The notes beneath the pieces were generated by a model. It saw only the letters and a list, made by a program, of their open reading frames with translations, did not search any database and was not told the DNA's origin. Of a DNA stretch of 6,381 nucleotides, positions 1-5,454 are shown piece after piece; the stretch's first letter is position 1, and each line of letters begins with the position of its first letter. Source of the DNA: Deinococcus sp. (GTDB taxonomy: Bacteria; Deinococcota; Deinococci; Deinococcales; Deinococcaceae); the NCBI GenBank assembly GCA_025351205.1, contig JANXWI010000350.1:1-6381 (forward strand), written 5' to 3'. The position numbers were made by a program, and so were the translations under genes.

Positions 1-2
1 TT

Positions 3-1037
3 GGAATGGCCCTGGTCTCGTCGGCGCTGGCCGTCACTGTGCCGGACCCACCCACCGACCCCGCCATTCTGAGGTACCCGGCCCTGCGGCCCACCCTGCT
101 CGGCAGTTCGGGCGTGCTGCTGGTCTCGGACTCACCGGAAACTCCGGTCCGGAGCGGCCTGCTGTACCGCGACACGGTGCCGGGCCAGATGGGGCAGCGG
201 GTCCGGGTGCTGGCGTACCACGTCAACGGTCTGGGGCGTCCGGCCCGGCTGCTGCTGCTGGCAAGAAACATGGATGAGCAGCCCGCCTCCCTCACCGTGC
301 TGCGCCAGGGCCGCGCCGTGACCCGGCAGCCCGATCCGGTGATCGGCCAGCAGACGCTGCTGCGTTACTTCGCCTCCGGGCCGCGCCCCCCTCGCACTCT
401 GGGCGGCAGTGAGCAGGGCGTGCTGTTCGATTCCGGCCTGCTGGCCCCCGGCAGCGTGGTGAGCCTGATGCTGGACCTGGAGAGCCGCGCCACACTGGAG
501 CTGAGCGTGGTGATGCTGGGCCAGGGTGAGCGTCCAGACGGTGAGCTGCCGACCCTGCCTGCCGACGCCTTTCATCAGCGCGGCACCTTCTTGGGGGCTG
601 ACCGGACGCTGAGCGTGCAGCTCCCGGCAGGCGCGGCCACCCCCTTCCGGCTGACCCTCAGCGGCCCGGATGATCCGCCGCTGCAAGGGTACGACGCCCT
701 GACCGGGAATCCGCAGCGTCTGATGGGCAACTACGGCGTGCTGTACAGCATTCGGGTCGCCGGGGCAGCGGGCCGACTGCTGGCCGCCTCACCGCGCGGC
801 GGGGCCTACCGGGGGACCGTACTGGTGCAGGACGGTGGGTCAGTGCAGGACGGCGGGCGCACGTCGCAGGTGCTGATCGGGCAGGGCCGGGCGCTCAAGG
901 TTCCGGCGTCTCCGGCAGCGCTGTGGCAGATCCGCAGCCCGGAGTTCCGTCTACAGATCGTTCCGGCCAACGGCTCCAGCCTGCCGCTGGCGCTGCTGTT
1001 CTATCCGGGCAAGATCAACCACGATGCAGGACGCTGA
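3..1037 (+). CDS. Exported protein of unknown function, 5' end cut by the window
   Basis: The frame is open to the left edge and ends at TGA 1035-1037. The first ATG in view (6-8) would give 343 aa, but its N-terminus (ALVSSALAVTVPDPP) looks like the tail of a signal peptide with an Ala-x-Ala type cleavage site (A-L-A). The true start therefore probably lies upstream of the window. The mature part is rich in beta-strand-like alternating hydrophobic stretches, has no transmembrane helix and no cysteine, and ends with a GSSLPLALLFYP segment. From memory it resembles a loosely defined family of secreted proteins in Firmicutes and deinococci with a conserved 'GNYGVLY' stretch (here near residue 238) and a nearby 'SPRGG' stretch. 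I cannot assign a function. An 18-bp tandem duplication inside the gene gives the peptide VQDGGS-VQDGGR. It converges on the next gene with a 26-bp gap. Confident that it is coding, not confident of its role. Confidence 0.8.
   Translation, partial: GMALVSSALAVTVPDPPTDPAILRYPALRPTLLGSSGVLLVSDSPETPVRSGLLYRDTVPGQMGQRVRVLAYHVNGLGRPARLLLLARNMDEQPASLTVLRQGRAVTRQPDPVIGQQTLLRYFASGPRPPRTLGGSEQGVLFDSGLLAPGSVVSLMLDLESRATLELSVVMLGQGERPDGELPTLPADAFHQRGTFLGADRTLSVQLPAGAATPFRLTLSGPDDPPLQGYDALTGNPQRLMGNYGVLYSIRVAGAAGRLLAASPRGGAYRGTVLVQDGGSVQDGGRTSQVLIGQGRALKVPASPAALWQIRSPEFRLQIVPANGSSLPLALLFYPGKINHDAGR
825..860 (+). repeat. In-frame 18-bp tandem duplication
   Basis: Two adjacent 18-bp units begin at 825 and 843. 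The core GTGCAGGACGG is shared and is followed by TGGG or CGGG. They encode VQDGGS then VQDGGR, a six-residue duplication that keeps the reading frame. It probably arose by replication slippage in a surface loop. Confidence 0.7.
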
Positions 1038-1063
1038 CGGCTGCTTCTCAGATTGCGCCTGTC

Positions 1064-1900
1064 TCAGTGCCGCTCCGCGTAGGTGTAGCCGGTCAGCGTC
1101 TCCTGCTGCACCACCTTGCCGCCCCGGCTGACACTCACGCTGGCCCCGGCGGGCTGCCCCTGCCGCGCCACCCGCACGGTGTAGGTGTACCCGGCGTTCT
1201 GGAAGGTGAAGACCTCCTGCGTAATGGTCATGGACCTGCTGCCACCCACGATGCTCAGCGACGGCACCGTGCTGCGCTGCACGCCGTCTGGGTTGATGAC
1301 GCGCACCAGGGCGCTGTTGTCGAAGGTCTGGTAGGTCAGCTGGCCCTGCGTTTCGGTGACCAGAACGCTGCGCCTGGAACTGAAGCCCATCAGCCGGGTG
1401 TTGACCACCCAGCGGCATTGCCCACTGGCCTCGGCGCTGCCAAGCGTCACGACCCCCGGCGTGATGGCCCCCGGCGTGCCCTGCGCGTTGAAGGCCCCGA
1501 CATGGTACGGCGCGGCCCCCTTGGCGGGAACGGCCCCCGAGGTGCTCAGCGCGTAATTGATCTGACCGGCTCCGGGGTCGGCCCGCCCGACGCGGTAGGT
1601 GCGGTAGCTGTACACCCCGGCGACGGCCTTGCTGTAGACGCTCAGGCGGCTCAGGCCACGGGCGTCCGGCCAGCCCATCACCGCGTTGAACGGGGCGTCG
1701 ATGCTGTCGCACAGAAACCAGCCGGGCGTGCTGCTCAGAAAGGTCACGACCCGGCTGCCGGGCAGCGTCTGGATGGTGGGCGAGGCGGCTGGCTGACCGA
1801 AAGACTGACCAGCTCCCAGCAGGGTCAGCGCGGCCAGTGTCAGCGTGGTCGGGGAGAGCCGGGTCCAGCCGAAGGGCGTCCGGGCGCGAAGTGGTCTCAT
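1064..1900 (-). CDS. Secreted protein of unknown function (278 aa)
   Basis: A complete frame runs from ATG (complement of 1898-1900) to TGA (complement of 1064-1066). The N-terminus has the three parts of a Sec signal peptide: a basic region (RPLRARTPFGWTR), a hydrophobic core at about residues 18-31 (TLTLAALTLLGAG), and a polar end around SFGQPAAS. Cleavage is likely near residue 35. The mature protein is about 240 aa, beta-rich, with no further membrane segment. It has exactly two cysteines, C64 and C162, which could form a disulfide once exported. The C-terminal 60 residues (TFQNAGYTYTVRVARQGQPAG and on) look like an immunoglobulin-like strand pattern, but I recognise no named domain. The Shine-Dalgarno match is weak (GGGG two bases before ATG), and no ATG, GTG or TTG lies upstream in frame before a stop. 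Other frames over this stretch give Arg/His/Gly-rich translations typical of shadows. Confidence 0.8.
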   Translation of the reverse strand: MRPLRARTPFGWTRLSPTTLTLAALTLLGAGQSFGQPAASPTIQTLPGSRVVTFLSSTPGWFLCDSIDAPFNAVMGWPDARGLSRLSVYSKAVAGVYSYRTYRVGRADPGAGQINYALSTSGAVPAKGAAPYHVGAFNAQGTPGAITPGVVTLGSAEASGQCRWVVNTRLMGFSSRRSVLVTETQGQLTYQTFDNSALVRVINPDGVQRSTVPSLSIVGGSRSMTITQEVFTFQNAGYTYTVRVARQGQPAGASVSVSRGGKVVQQETLTGYTYAERH

Positions 1901-2054
1901 GGCCCCAGCATCGGCCCGTTGCCTGATAAGCGTCTGAACAACGCGTTCGGACCATGTGCGCTCCTGTGGCGAGCGAATCAGAAAAAATCAGAGAAACATC
2001 GTCTGGAACGTCTACACTGAACCGGGCTGAACCCCGGAAGCTGATCTGAATGAA

Positions 2055-2071
2055 GCGGGCAGGCGTGCTCA
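2055..2071 (+). repeat. Left arm of 17-bp perfect inverted repeat
   Basis: GCGGGCAGGCGTGCTCA is the exact reverse complement of TGAGCACGCCTGCCCGC at 2286-2302. The two arms bracket both copies of the 60-bp element and the first copy of the 31-bp element. Its first eight bases are the complement of the start of the 31-bp element, so this arm may be a remnant of an inverted copy of that element. Confidence 0.8.
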
Positions 2072-2075
2072 CCCT

Positions 2076-2135
2076 CCGGTGCAGAGACGGGCTGATCAAT
2101 TTGGAGAGAGGAGGGGCCTCTTGAGCAGGACGGAC
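2076..2135 (+). repeat. 60-bp direct repeat, copy 1
   Basis: It matches 2221-2280 at 52 of 60 positions with no gap. It begins CCGGT and ends CGGAC. Both copies contain a short potential stem AGAGG-AGGGG-CCTCT (here 2108-2122) and the word GATCAAT (here 2094-2100). In this copy GGCCTCT (2115-2121) can also pair with AGAGGCC at 2143-2149, outside the repeat. Confidence 0.85.
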
Positions 2136-2187
2136 CCCCATCAGAGGCCGCCTTGACCAGAGCAGCGCCGTTGACGACGCTTGGTCG

Positions 2188-2218
2188 CTGCCCGCCGCCC
2201 CCGACGACTTGCACCTCC
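2188..2218 (+). repeat. 31-bp perfect direct repeat, copy 1
   Basis: It is identical over 31 bp to 2295-2325, starts CTGCCCGCCGCCCCCGACGA and ends CACCTCC. Copy 2 of the 60-bp element starts two bases after it, so the order in this part is 31-bp, 60-bp, 31-bp. Confidence 0.85.
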
Positions 2219-2220
2219 TT

Positions 2221-2280
2221 CCGGTACAGAGACGGGCCGATCAATCTAGCCAGAGGAGGGGCCTCTTGGGCAGAACGGAC
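2221..2280 (+). repeat. 60-bp direct repeat, copy 2
   Basis: This is the second copy of the element at 2076-2135, offset by 145 bp, with 8 scattered substitutions. The AGAGGAGGGGCCTCT stem region (2252-2266) is unchanged, while the middle of the repeat carries most of the differences. Flanked on both sides by copies of the 31-bp repeat. Confidence 0.85.
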
Positions 2281-2285
2281 GCGCA

Positions 2286-2302
2286 TGAGCACGCCTGCCC
2301 GC
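2286..2302 (-). repeat. Right arm of 17-bp perfect inverted repeat
   Basis: TGAGCACGCCTGCCCGC pairs exactly with 2055-2071. Its last eight bases are also the first eight bases of the second 31-bp repeat, so the inverted repeat and the direct repeat overlap. Confidence 0.8.
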
Positions 2303-2325
2303 CGCCCCCGACGACTTGCACCTCC
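2295..2325 (+). repeat. 31-bp perfect direct repeat, copy 2
   Basis: Identical to 2188-2218 at all 31 positions; the match stops at both ends. The spacing between copies is 107 bp, unlike the 145 bp of the 60-bp element, so the cluster is not a simple tandem duplication of one unit. Confidence 0.85.
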
Positions 2326-2457
2326 CTGCACTGTTCAGGTCACGAAGACTGAAACGTGCTGGTCCCGCATTCTCCGGCCCTGGCGCACAATTTTGCCCCT
2401 TCATGAGACGGCGGCGCTCAGATTGTCTGAACTCTGTGACGGCGGCGGAGTACGCTC

Positions 2458-2462
2458 AGGGG
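2458..2462 (+). promoter_or_regulatory. Shine-Dalgarno-like site supporting the start at 2468
   Basis: AGGGG lies five bases before ATG 2468-2470. The other in-frame ATG codons upstream (2153 and 2285) have no comparable site, so this favours the shorter protein. Confidence 0.5.
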
Positions 2463-2467
2463 CGAGG

Positions 2468-4261
2468 ATGCCCGAGCCACACACCTCCCACCCTGACCAG
2501 CCCGGTCCACTCCGGCACAGCAGCGCCCAGGAGGCGTTCGCGGTGCTGGAGGGCCTGGAGGTCAGGATTACGCTGGCGCTGCAACAGGACGCCCGGCTGG
2601 CCGTGCAACTGGGGCGTGAGGCCCTGCACCTGGCCGGTACCCTGGACAGCCCCGGAAGCGTGGCGCGGGCCGAAAGCCTGCTGGGCGCGGCCCTGTACAT
2701 CTGTGCCGAGTACGCCGAGGCCGAGGCGATCCTGGTGCGGGCGCTGGGCGTCTGTGACCGGCTGGCCGACGTGTCAGGGCAGCGGCGGTGCCTGTGCTAC
2801 CTGGGCTACCTGACCCACGCCTCGGGCAGACACGCCGAGGCCATCGTGTATTTTCTGCGCCTGATGGCCCTGGCACAGCATTCAGACAGCGCGCGTCCAG
2901 ATGGCTCGCACCCAGACAGCGCCCTGAGTCCCGAAGACGCGCAGCGGCACCGCGCCGAGGCCCACGGCGGTCTGTCGATGGTGTACAGCGACCTGGGCGA
3001 CACCGCTTCCAGCCTGGAACACCAGCTGGAGGCCCTGGCCTTGCAGCGGCAGCAGGCCGACAGGGGCGGTCTGGGCATGGCGCTGTCGAACATCAGCGTG
3101 GACTACCGCGACCTGGGCCAGCTCGACCTGTCGGCGCAGTACTGCCGTGAGGCCCTGGAAATTGCGCGGGCGGCGGGCGACGTGAGGACCGAGACCGCCG
3201 CGCTTTCCAACCTGGGCCTGACCTGTCTGGCGCAGGGCCGCACACAGGAGGCTGCGCCGTTGTTCGAGCGGCTGCTGCGGCTGGCCCGCCGGGCAGGACT
3301 GACCCGGCGCGTGATGTGGGGCCTGCAAGGCATGGCCGAACTGCACCTGGCCGCCGGACACCCGGAGCTGGCGCTGCCCCACCTGTACGAGGCGCTGAGC
3401 GTCAGTCAGGAGGGTGCGCTGCGCTCCGAGGAGATCGAGACCTGGCTGCTCATCGGGCGCAGTCAGCTGGAGGACAAGGGGCAGGCTCCATCAGCGGTGG
3501 CCAGCCTGGAACGGGCGCTGCATCTGGCCCAGGAAACCCGGAACCTTCAGGCCGAGTCCAGGGTCAGGCTGGCCCTGTCAGGCGCCCACGAGCAGGCCGC
3601 AGAGCCGGTGCAGGCCCTCTTGCAGCTGCGGGCCTACCTGGCGCTGAAGGATGAACGCGAGAGTGCGCTGACCGAGCAGCGTGCCCAGGTGCTGGCCGTG
3701 CGCTTCGGGGCCGAGGAGAGCCGCCGTGAGAACGAGCGCCTGGTGGCTCACGCCCGCCAGATGGAAGAGAGTGCTCACCAGGACGCCCTGACCGGCCTGC
3801 TGAACCGCCGGGGCCTGGAGCCGCGCCTGGAAGCGGCGCTGGCACGGGCGCAGACCCTGGGCACAGGGCTGTGTCTGGCGGTGCTGGACCTCGATCATTT
3901 CAAGCAGGTCAATGACCGTTACTCGCATCAGGTGGGCGACGAGGTGCTGCGGGCGGCGGCAGGGCTGTTCCTGGCCGGGTGCCGCAGCAGTGACGGGGTG
4001 GGGCGCTACGGCGGCGAGGAGTTTCTGATTCTGCTGCCCGACACCGCGCTGGAGGCGGCGGCAACGCTTCTCGAACGGCTGCGCCGCCGGGTGCAGGACC
4101 ACCCCTGGAACCAGCTGCGTCCTGGTCTTTCGGTCACCGTCAGCATCGGGGTGGCGCAGCTGGGCGTGGACACGCCTTCTGTCGCGGCCCTGGTGGCTGC
4201 CGCCGACGCCCGCCTGTACGCCGCCAAGACTGCCGGGCGAAACCGGGTGGTCGCCGCCTGA
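2468..4261 (+). CDS. TPR-repeat diguanylate cyclase (GGDEF domain protein)
   Basis: Predicted to make c-di-GMP from two GTP, in the cytoplasm: there is no signal peptide or membrane helix. With the start at 2468 it has 597 aa. Residues about 64-393 form about eight TPR-like helix pairs with a near 40-residue period (for example YSDLGDTASSLEHQLEAL, YRDLGQLDLSAQYCREAL), interrupted by a Ser/Asp/Pro-rich linker at about 138-161. Residues 392-438 are charged and probably coiled-coil. The GGDEF domain follows: DALTGLLNRR 439-448, metal-binding D474 in DLDHFKQVND 474-483, and GGEEF 515-519. RSSD at 506-509 sits five residues before GGEEF, the standard inhibitory I-site, so feedback inhibition by c-di-GMP is expected. 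The TPR part is probably a protein-interaction sensor. The frame stays open back to ATG 2153 (702 aa), but those extra residues are low-complexity and come from the repeats. Activity is inferred from motifs. Confidence 0.93.
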   Translation: MPEPHTSHPDQPGPLRHSSAQEAFAVLEGLEVRITLALQQDARLAVQLGREALHLAGTLDSPGSVARAESLLGAALYICAEYAEAEAILVRALGVCDRLADVSGQRRCLCYLGYLTHASGRHAEAIVYFLRLMALAQHSDSARPDGSHPDSALSPEDAQRHRAEAHGGLSMVYSDLGDTASSLEHQLEALALQRQQADRGGLGMALSNISVDYRDLGQLDLSAQYCREALEIARAAGDVRTETAALSNLGLTCLAQGRTQEAAPLFERLLRLARRAGLTRRVMWGLQGMAELHLAAGHPELALPHLYEALSVSQEGALRSEEIETWLLIGRSQLEDKGQAPSAVASLERALHLAQETRNLQAESRVRLALSGAHEQAAEPVQALLQLRAYLALKDERESALTEQRAQVLAVRFGAEESRRENERLVAHARQMEESAHQDALTGLLNRRGLEPRLEAALARAQTLGTGLCLAVLDLDHFKQVNDRYSHQVGDEVLRAAAGLFLAGCRSSDGVGRYGGEEFLILLPDTALEAAATLLERLRRRVQDHPWNQLRPGLSVTVSIGVAQLGVDTPSVAALVAAADARLYAAKTAGRNRVVAA

Positions 4262-4450
4262 GCGGGTGAGATCAGGAAAATGCTGTCTGGGATGTTCGTC
4301 CAGCTCCCCCCCTCGCTGCGCGCTGTATCAGTTGCAGTCGGGGGTGAATCAAATTAAACCTGCGACCAGAGCGGCGGAGTCTTTTCTCTGCTTGACACAT
4401 CCGAATCAAGTACACCGTCAACCGATCAAGACAAGGTGAATTTAGGCCGC

Positions 4451-4494
4451 TTCGCTCCCTCACCCTTGAGGGGGGAGGGCTGGGGAGGGGGTGA
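4451..4494. repeat. GC-rich palindromic intergenic repeat 1
   Basis: The segment has a C-rich start (CTCCCTCACCC, 4455-4465) and a long G-rich part ending GGGTGA. TCACCC (4460-4465) is complementary to GGGTGA (4489-4494), giving a stem with a purine-rich interior (GAGGGGGGAGGGCTGGGGAG). It looks like the dispersed CCCTCACCC-type repeats common in GC-rich genomes. The G-runs could also form a quadruplex on the + strand. Confidence 0.55.
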
Positions 4495-4566
4495 ACGGGC
4501 TGAGCATCCAGTGACCTAAACGAGGTTGCTCCCCCTGTTCGGTTGTTACCGTGCTGGCCGCTTTTT

Positions 4567-4634
4567 CCCCTCTCCTCTGGGGAGACTCGCAGAGCTGCTT
4601 GCAGAGGGGCGCTGCGAAGCAGCGGGGTGAGGGG
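4567..4634. repeat. GC-rich palindromic intergenic repeat 2 (hairpin)
   Basis: A nested palindrome. The outer arms are CCCCTC (4567-4572) and GAGGGG (4629-4634). The core is a strong hairpin: GCTGCTTGCAG (4594-4604) pairs with CTGC-G-AAGCAGC (4612-4623) with one bulged G and a seven-base loop. A second small hairpin (TCTCC 4571-4575 with GGAGA 4581-4585) sits in the left half. It ends five bases from the ABC ATPase stop codon, so in the - strand transcript it would fold directly after the coding region and could stabilise or end it. There is no T-run on the - strand after it. Confidence 0.65.
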
Positions 4635-4638
4635 TCCC

Positions 4639-5454
4639 TCAGTGCGCCAGCACCCGCCCCAGCAGGTCGAGCATGTGGGCTTTCAGAGCCAGGTACACCG
4701 GGTCGCTCACCAGCCTCGCCCGTTCGCGGGGGCGCTCCAGGTTCACCTTCAGCACCTCGTGGATGTGGGCGCGGGGGCCGTTGCTCATCACCACGATGCG
4801 GTCCGAGAGGTAGATGGCCTCGTCAATGTCGTGCGTGACCATCAGCACGTTGCTGATGCCGCTTTCAGGGCCGCTCCACATGCCCAGCAGCTCGTCCTGC
4901 AACTTGCCCCTGGTGATGGCGTCGAGCGCCCCGAACGGCTCGTCGAGCAGGAGAACTCGGGGCTGCACCGCAAACGCCCGCGCGATGGCGACGCGCTGCC
5001 GCTGCCCGCCCGACAGGCTGCCCGGTTTCTGGTCTCTGTGCGTCCAGAGGCCCACCATCTTCAGCACCCCTTCGCAGACCCCTTCGCGCTCCTGCCGCCC
5101 CATCTGCGGCACCGAGGCTTTCATGGCCTCCAGCACGTTGGCGCGCACGCTCAGCCAGGGCAGCAGGCTGTAGTTCTGAAACACCATCGCCCGCTCCGGC
5201 CCCGGCCCCTCGACGGGCCGCCCGAACAGGCTGACCGTGCCGGCAGTGGGCGGGTTCAGCCCCGCCACCAAGTTGAGCAGCGTGCTCTTGCCGCAGCCCG
5301 AATGCCCGATGATGCTGATGAATTCGCCCGGCCAGATGTCGAGGTCCACCCCTTCCAGCGCCACGAAGGTGCCAAAACTTTTGTAGACGCCGCTCACAGA
5401 CAGGGCGGGCGTGGGGGTCAGTTCCGGCTGGGTCGTCATCACACTCTGGGTCAT
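4639..5454 (-). CDS. nrtD: ABC transporter ATPase, nitrate/taurine import type (NrtD-like)
   Basis: Cytoplasmic ATP-hydrolysing subunit of an importer, 271 aa. All motifs are intact: Walker A GHSGCGKST 50-58, Q-loop Q93 in VFQNYSLLPW, signature LSGGQ 147-151, Walker B LLLDEP 168-173, D-loop ALD 176-178, and switch His H208 in MVTHDIDEA. The segments GPGPERAMVFQNYSLLPWLSV and VVMSNGPRAHIHEVLKV resemble the NrtC/NrtD subgroup of the nitrate/sulfonate/taurine ATPases more than SsuB or TauB. The length matches a single-domain NrtD; the extra C-terminal domain of NrtC is missing. The start codon overlaps the permease stop as ATGA (5451-5454), a sign of translational coupling. An AGAAGG lies about ten bases upstream; M6 is an alternative start. 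Family is secure; nitrate as substrate is likely but unproven (nitrite, cyanate or a sulfonate are possible). Confidence 0.92.
   Translation of the reverse strand: MTQSVMTTQPELTPTPALSVSGVYKSFGTFVALEGVDLDIWPGEFISIIGHSGCGKSTLLNLVAGLNPPTAGTVSLFGRPVEGPGPERAMVFQNYSLLPWLSVRANVLEAMKASVPQMGRQEREGVCEGVLKMVGLWTHRDQKPGSLSGGQRQRVAIARAFAVQPRVLLLDEPFGALDAITRGKLQDELLGMWSGPESGISNVLMVTHDIDEAIYLSDRIVVMSNGPRAHIHEVLKVNLERPRERARLVSDPVYLALKAHMLDLLGRVLAH

Larger units (their letters stand above)
1901..2467. other. Divergent intergenic region carrying a repeat cluster
   Basis: This 567-bp stretch separates the starts of the secreted-protein gene (left, - strand) and the diguanylate cyclase gene (right, + strand), so it should hold promoters for both. 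I could not find a convincing -35/-10 pair on either strand. A TACACT at 2013-2018 could be a + strand -10 box but has no good -35 partner. A small GC hairpin (CCGGG 2022-2026 with CCCGG 2033-2037) lies just after it. From 2055 to 2325 the region is dominated by the repeats listed separately. From 2326 to 2467 I see no further repeat or strong palindrome. No credible gene is present. Confidence 0.65.
4262..4638. other. Intergenic gap between convergent genes
   Basis: This is 377 bp between the stop codons of the diguanylate cyclase and the ABC ATPase. From 4340 to 4450 it is clearly more AT-rich than its surroundings and carries several TCAA/TTGA words. CTTGA (4391-4395) and TCAAG (4406-4410) can pair, and CCGAATCAAG (4401-4410) recurs loosely as ACCGATCAAG (4421-4430). 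A TTGACA at 4392-4397 has no -10 partner at the usual distance. Two GC-rich palindromic repeats fill much of the rest. I see no credible gene and no classic hairpin-plus-T-run terminator for either flanking gene. Confidence 0.6.

Noticed and set aside
923..2020. Long + strand open frame (365 codons) antisense to the secreted-protein gene
   Set aside because: Its translation is rich in Arg, Gly, Pro, His and Ala, without hydrophobic core or motif, and it overlaps two better-supported genes.
951..2141. Long - strand open frame (396 codons) over the secreted-protein gene and beyond
   Set aside because: It is a shifted frame of the same strand with an Arg/His/Gly/Ala-rich translation and no domain pattern, typical of shadow frames in GC-rich DNA. 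The overlapping 278-aa frame has a proper signal peptide and balanced composition. An AGGAG before ATG at 1955 is the only point in its favour.
2055..2325. CRISPR array
   Set aside because: The repeats occur only twice, have different lengths and spacings, and no cas gene is nearby.
1978..2331. - strand frame of 117 codons across the repeat cluster
   Set aside because: Most of it is the translation of the 60-bp and 31-bp repeats, and no ribosome-binding site or domain pattern is visible.
4392..4416. Promoter with -35 TTGACA at 4392-4397
   Set aside because: There is no -10-like hexamer at 16-18 bp, and the next + strand sequence is antisense to the transporter genes.
4272..4463. Small - strand frame of 63 codons in the gap between convergent genes
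   Set aside because: It begins with GTG inside a palindromic repeat, lacks a good ribosome-binding site, and its product is Arg-rich and low in structure.
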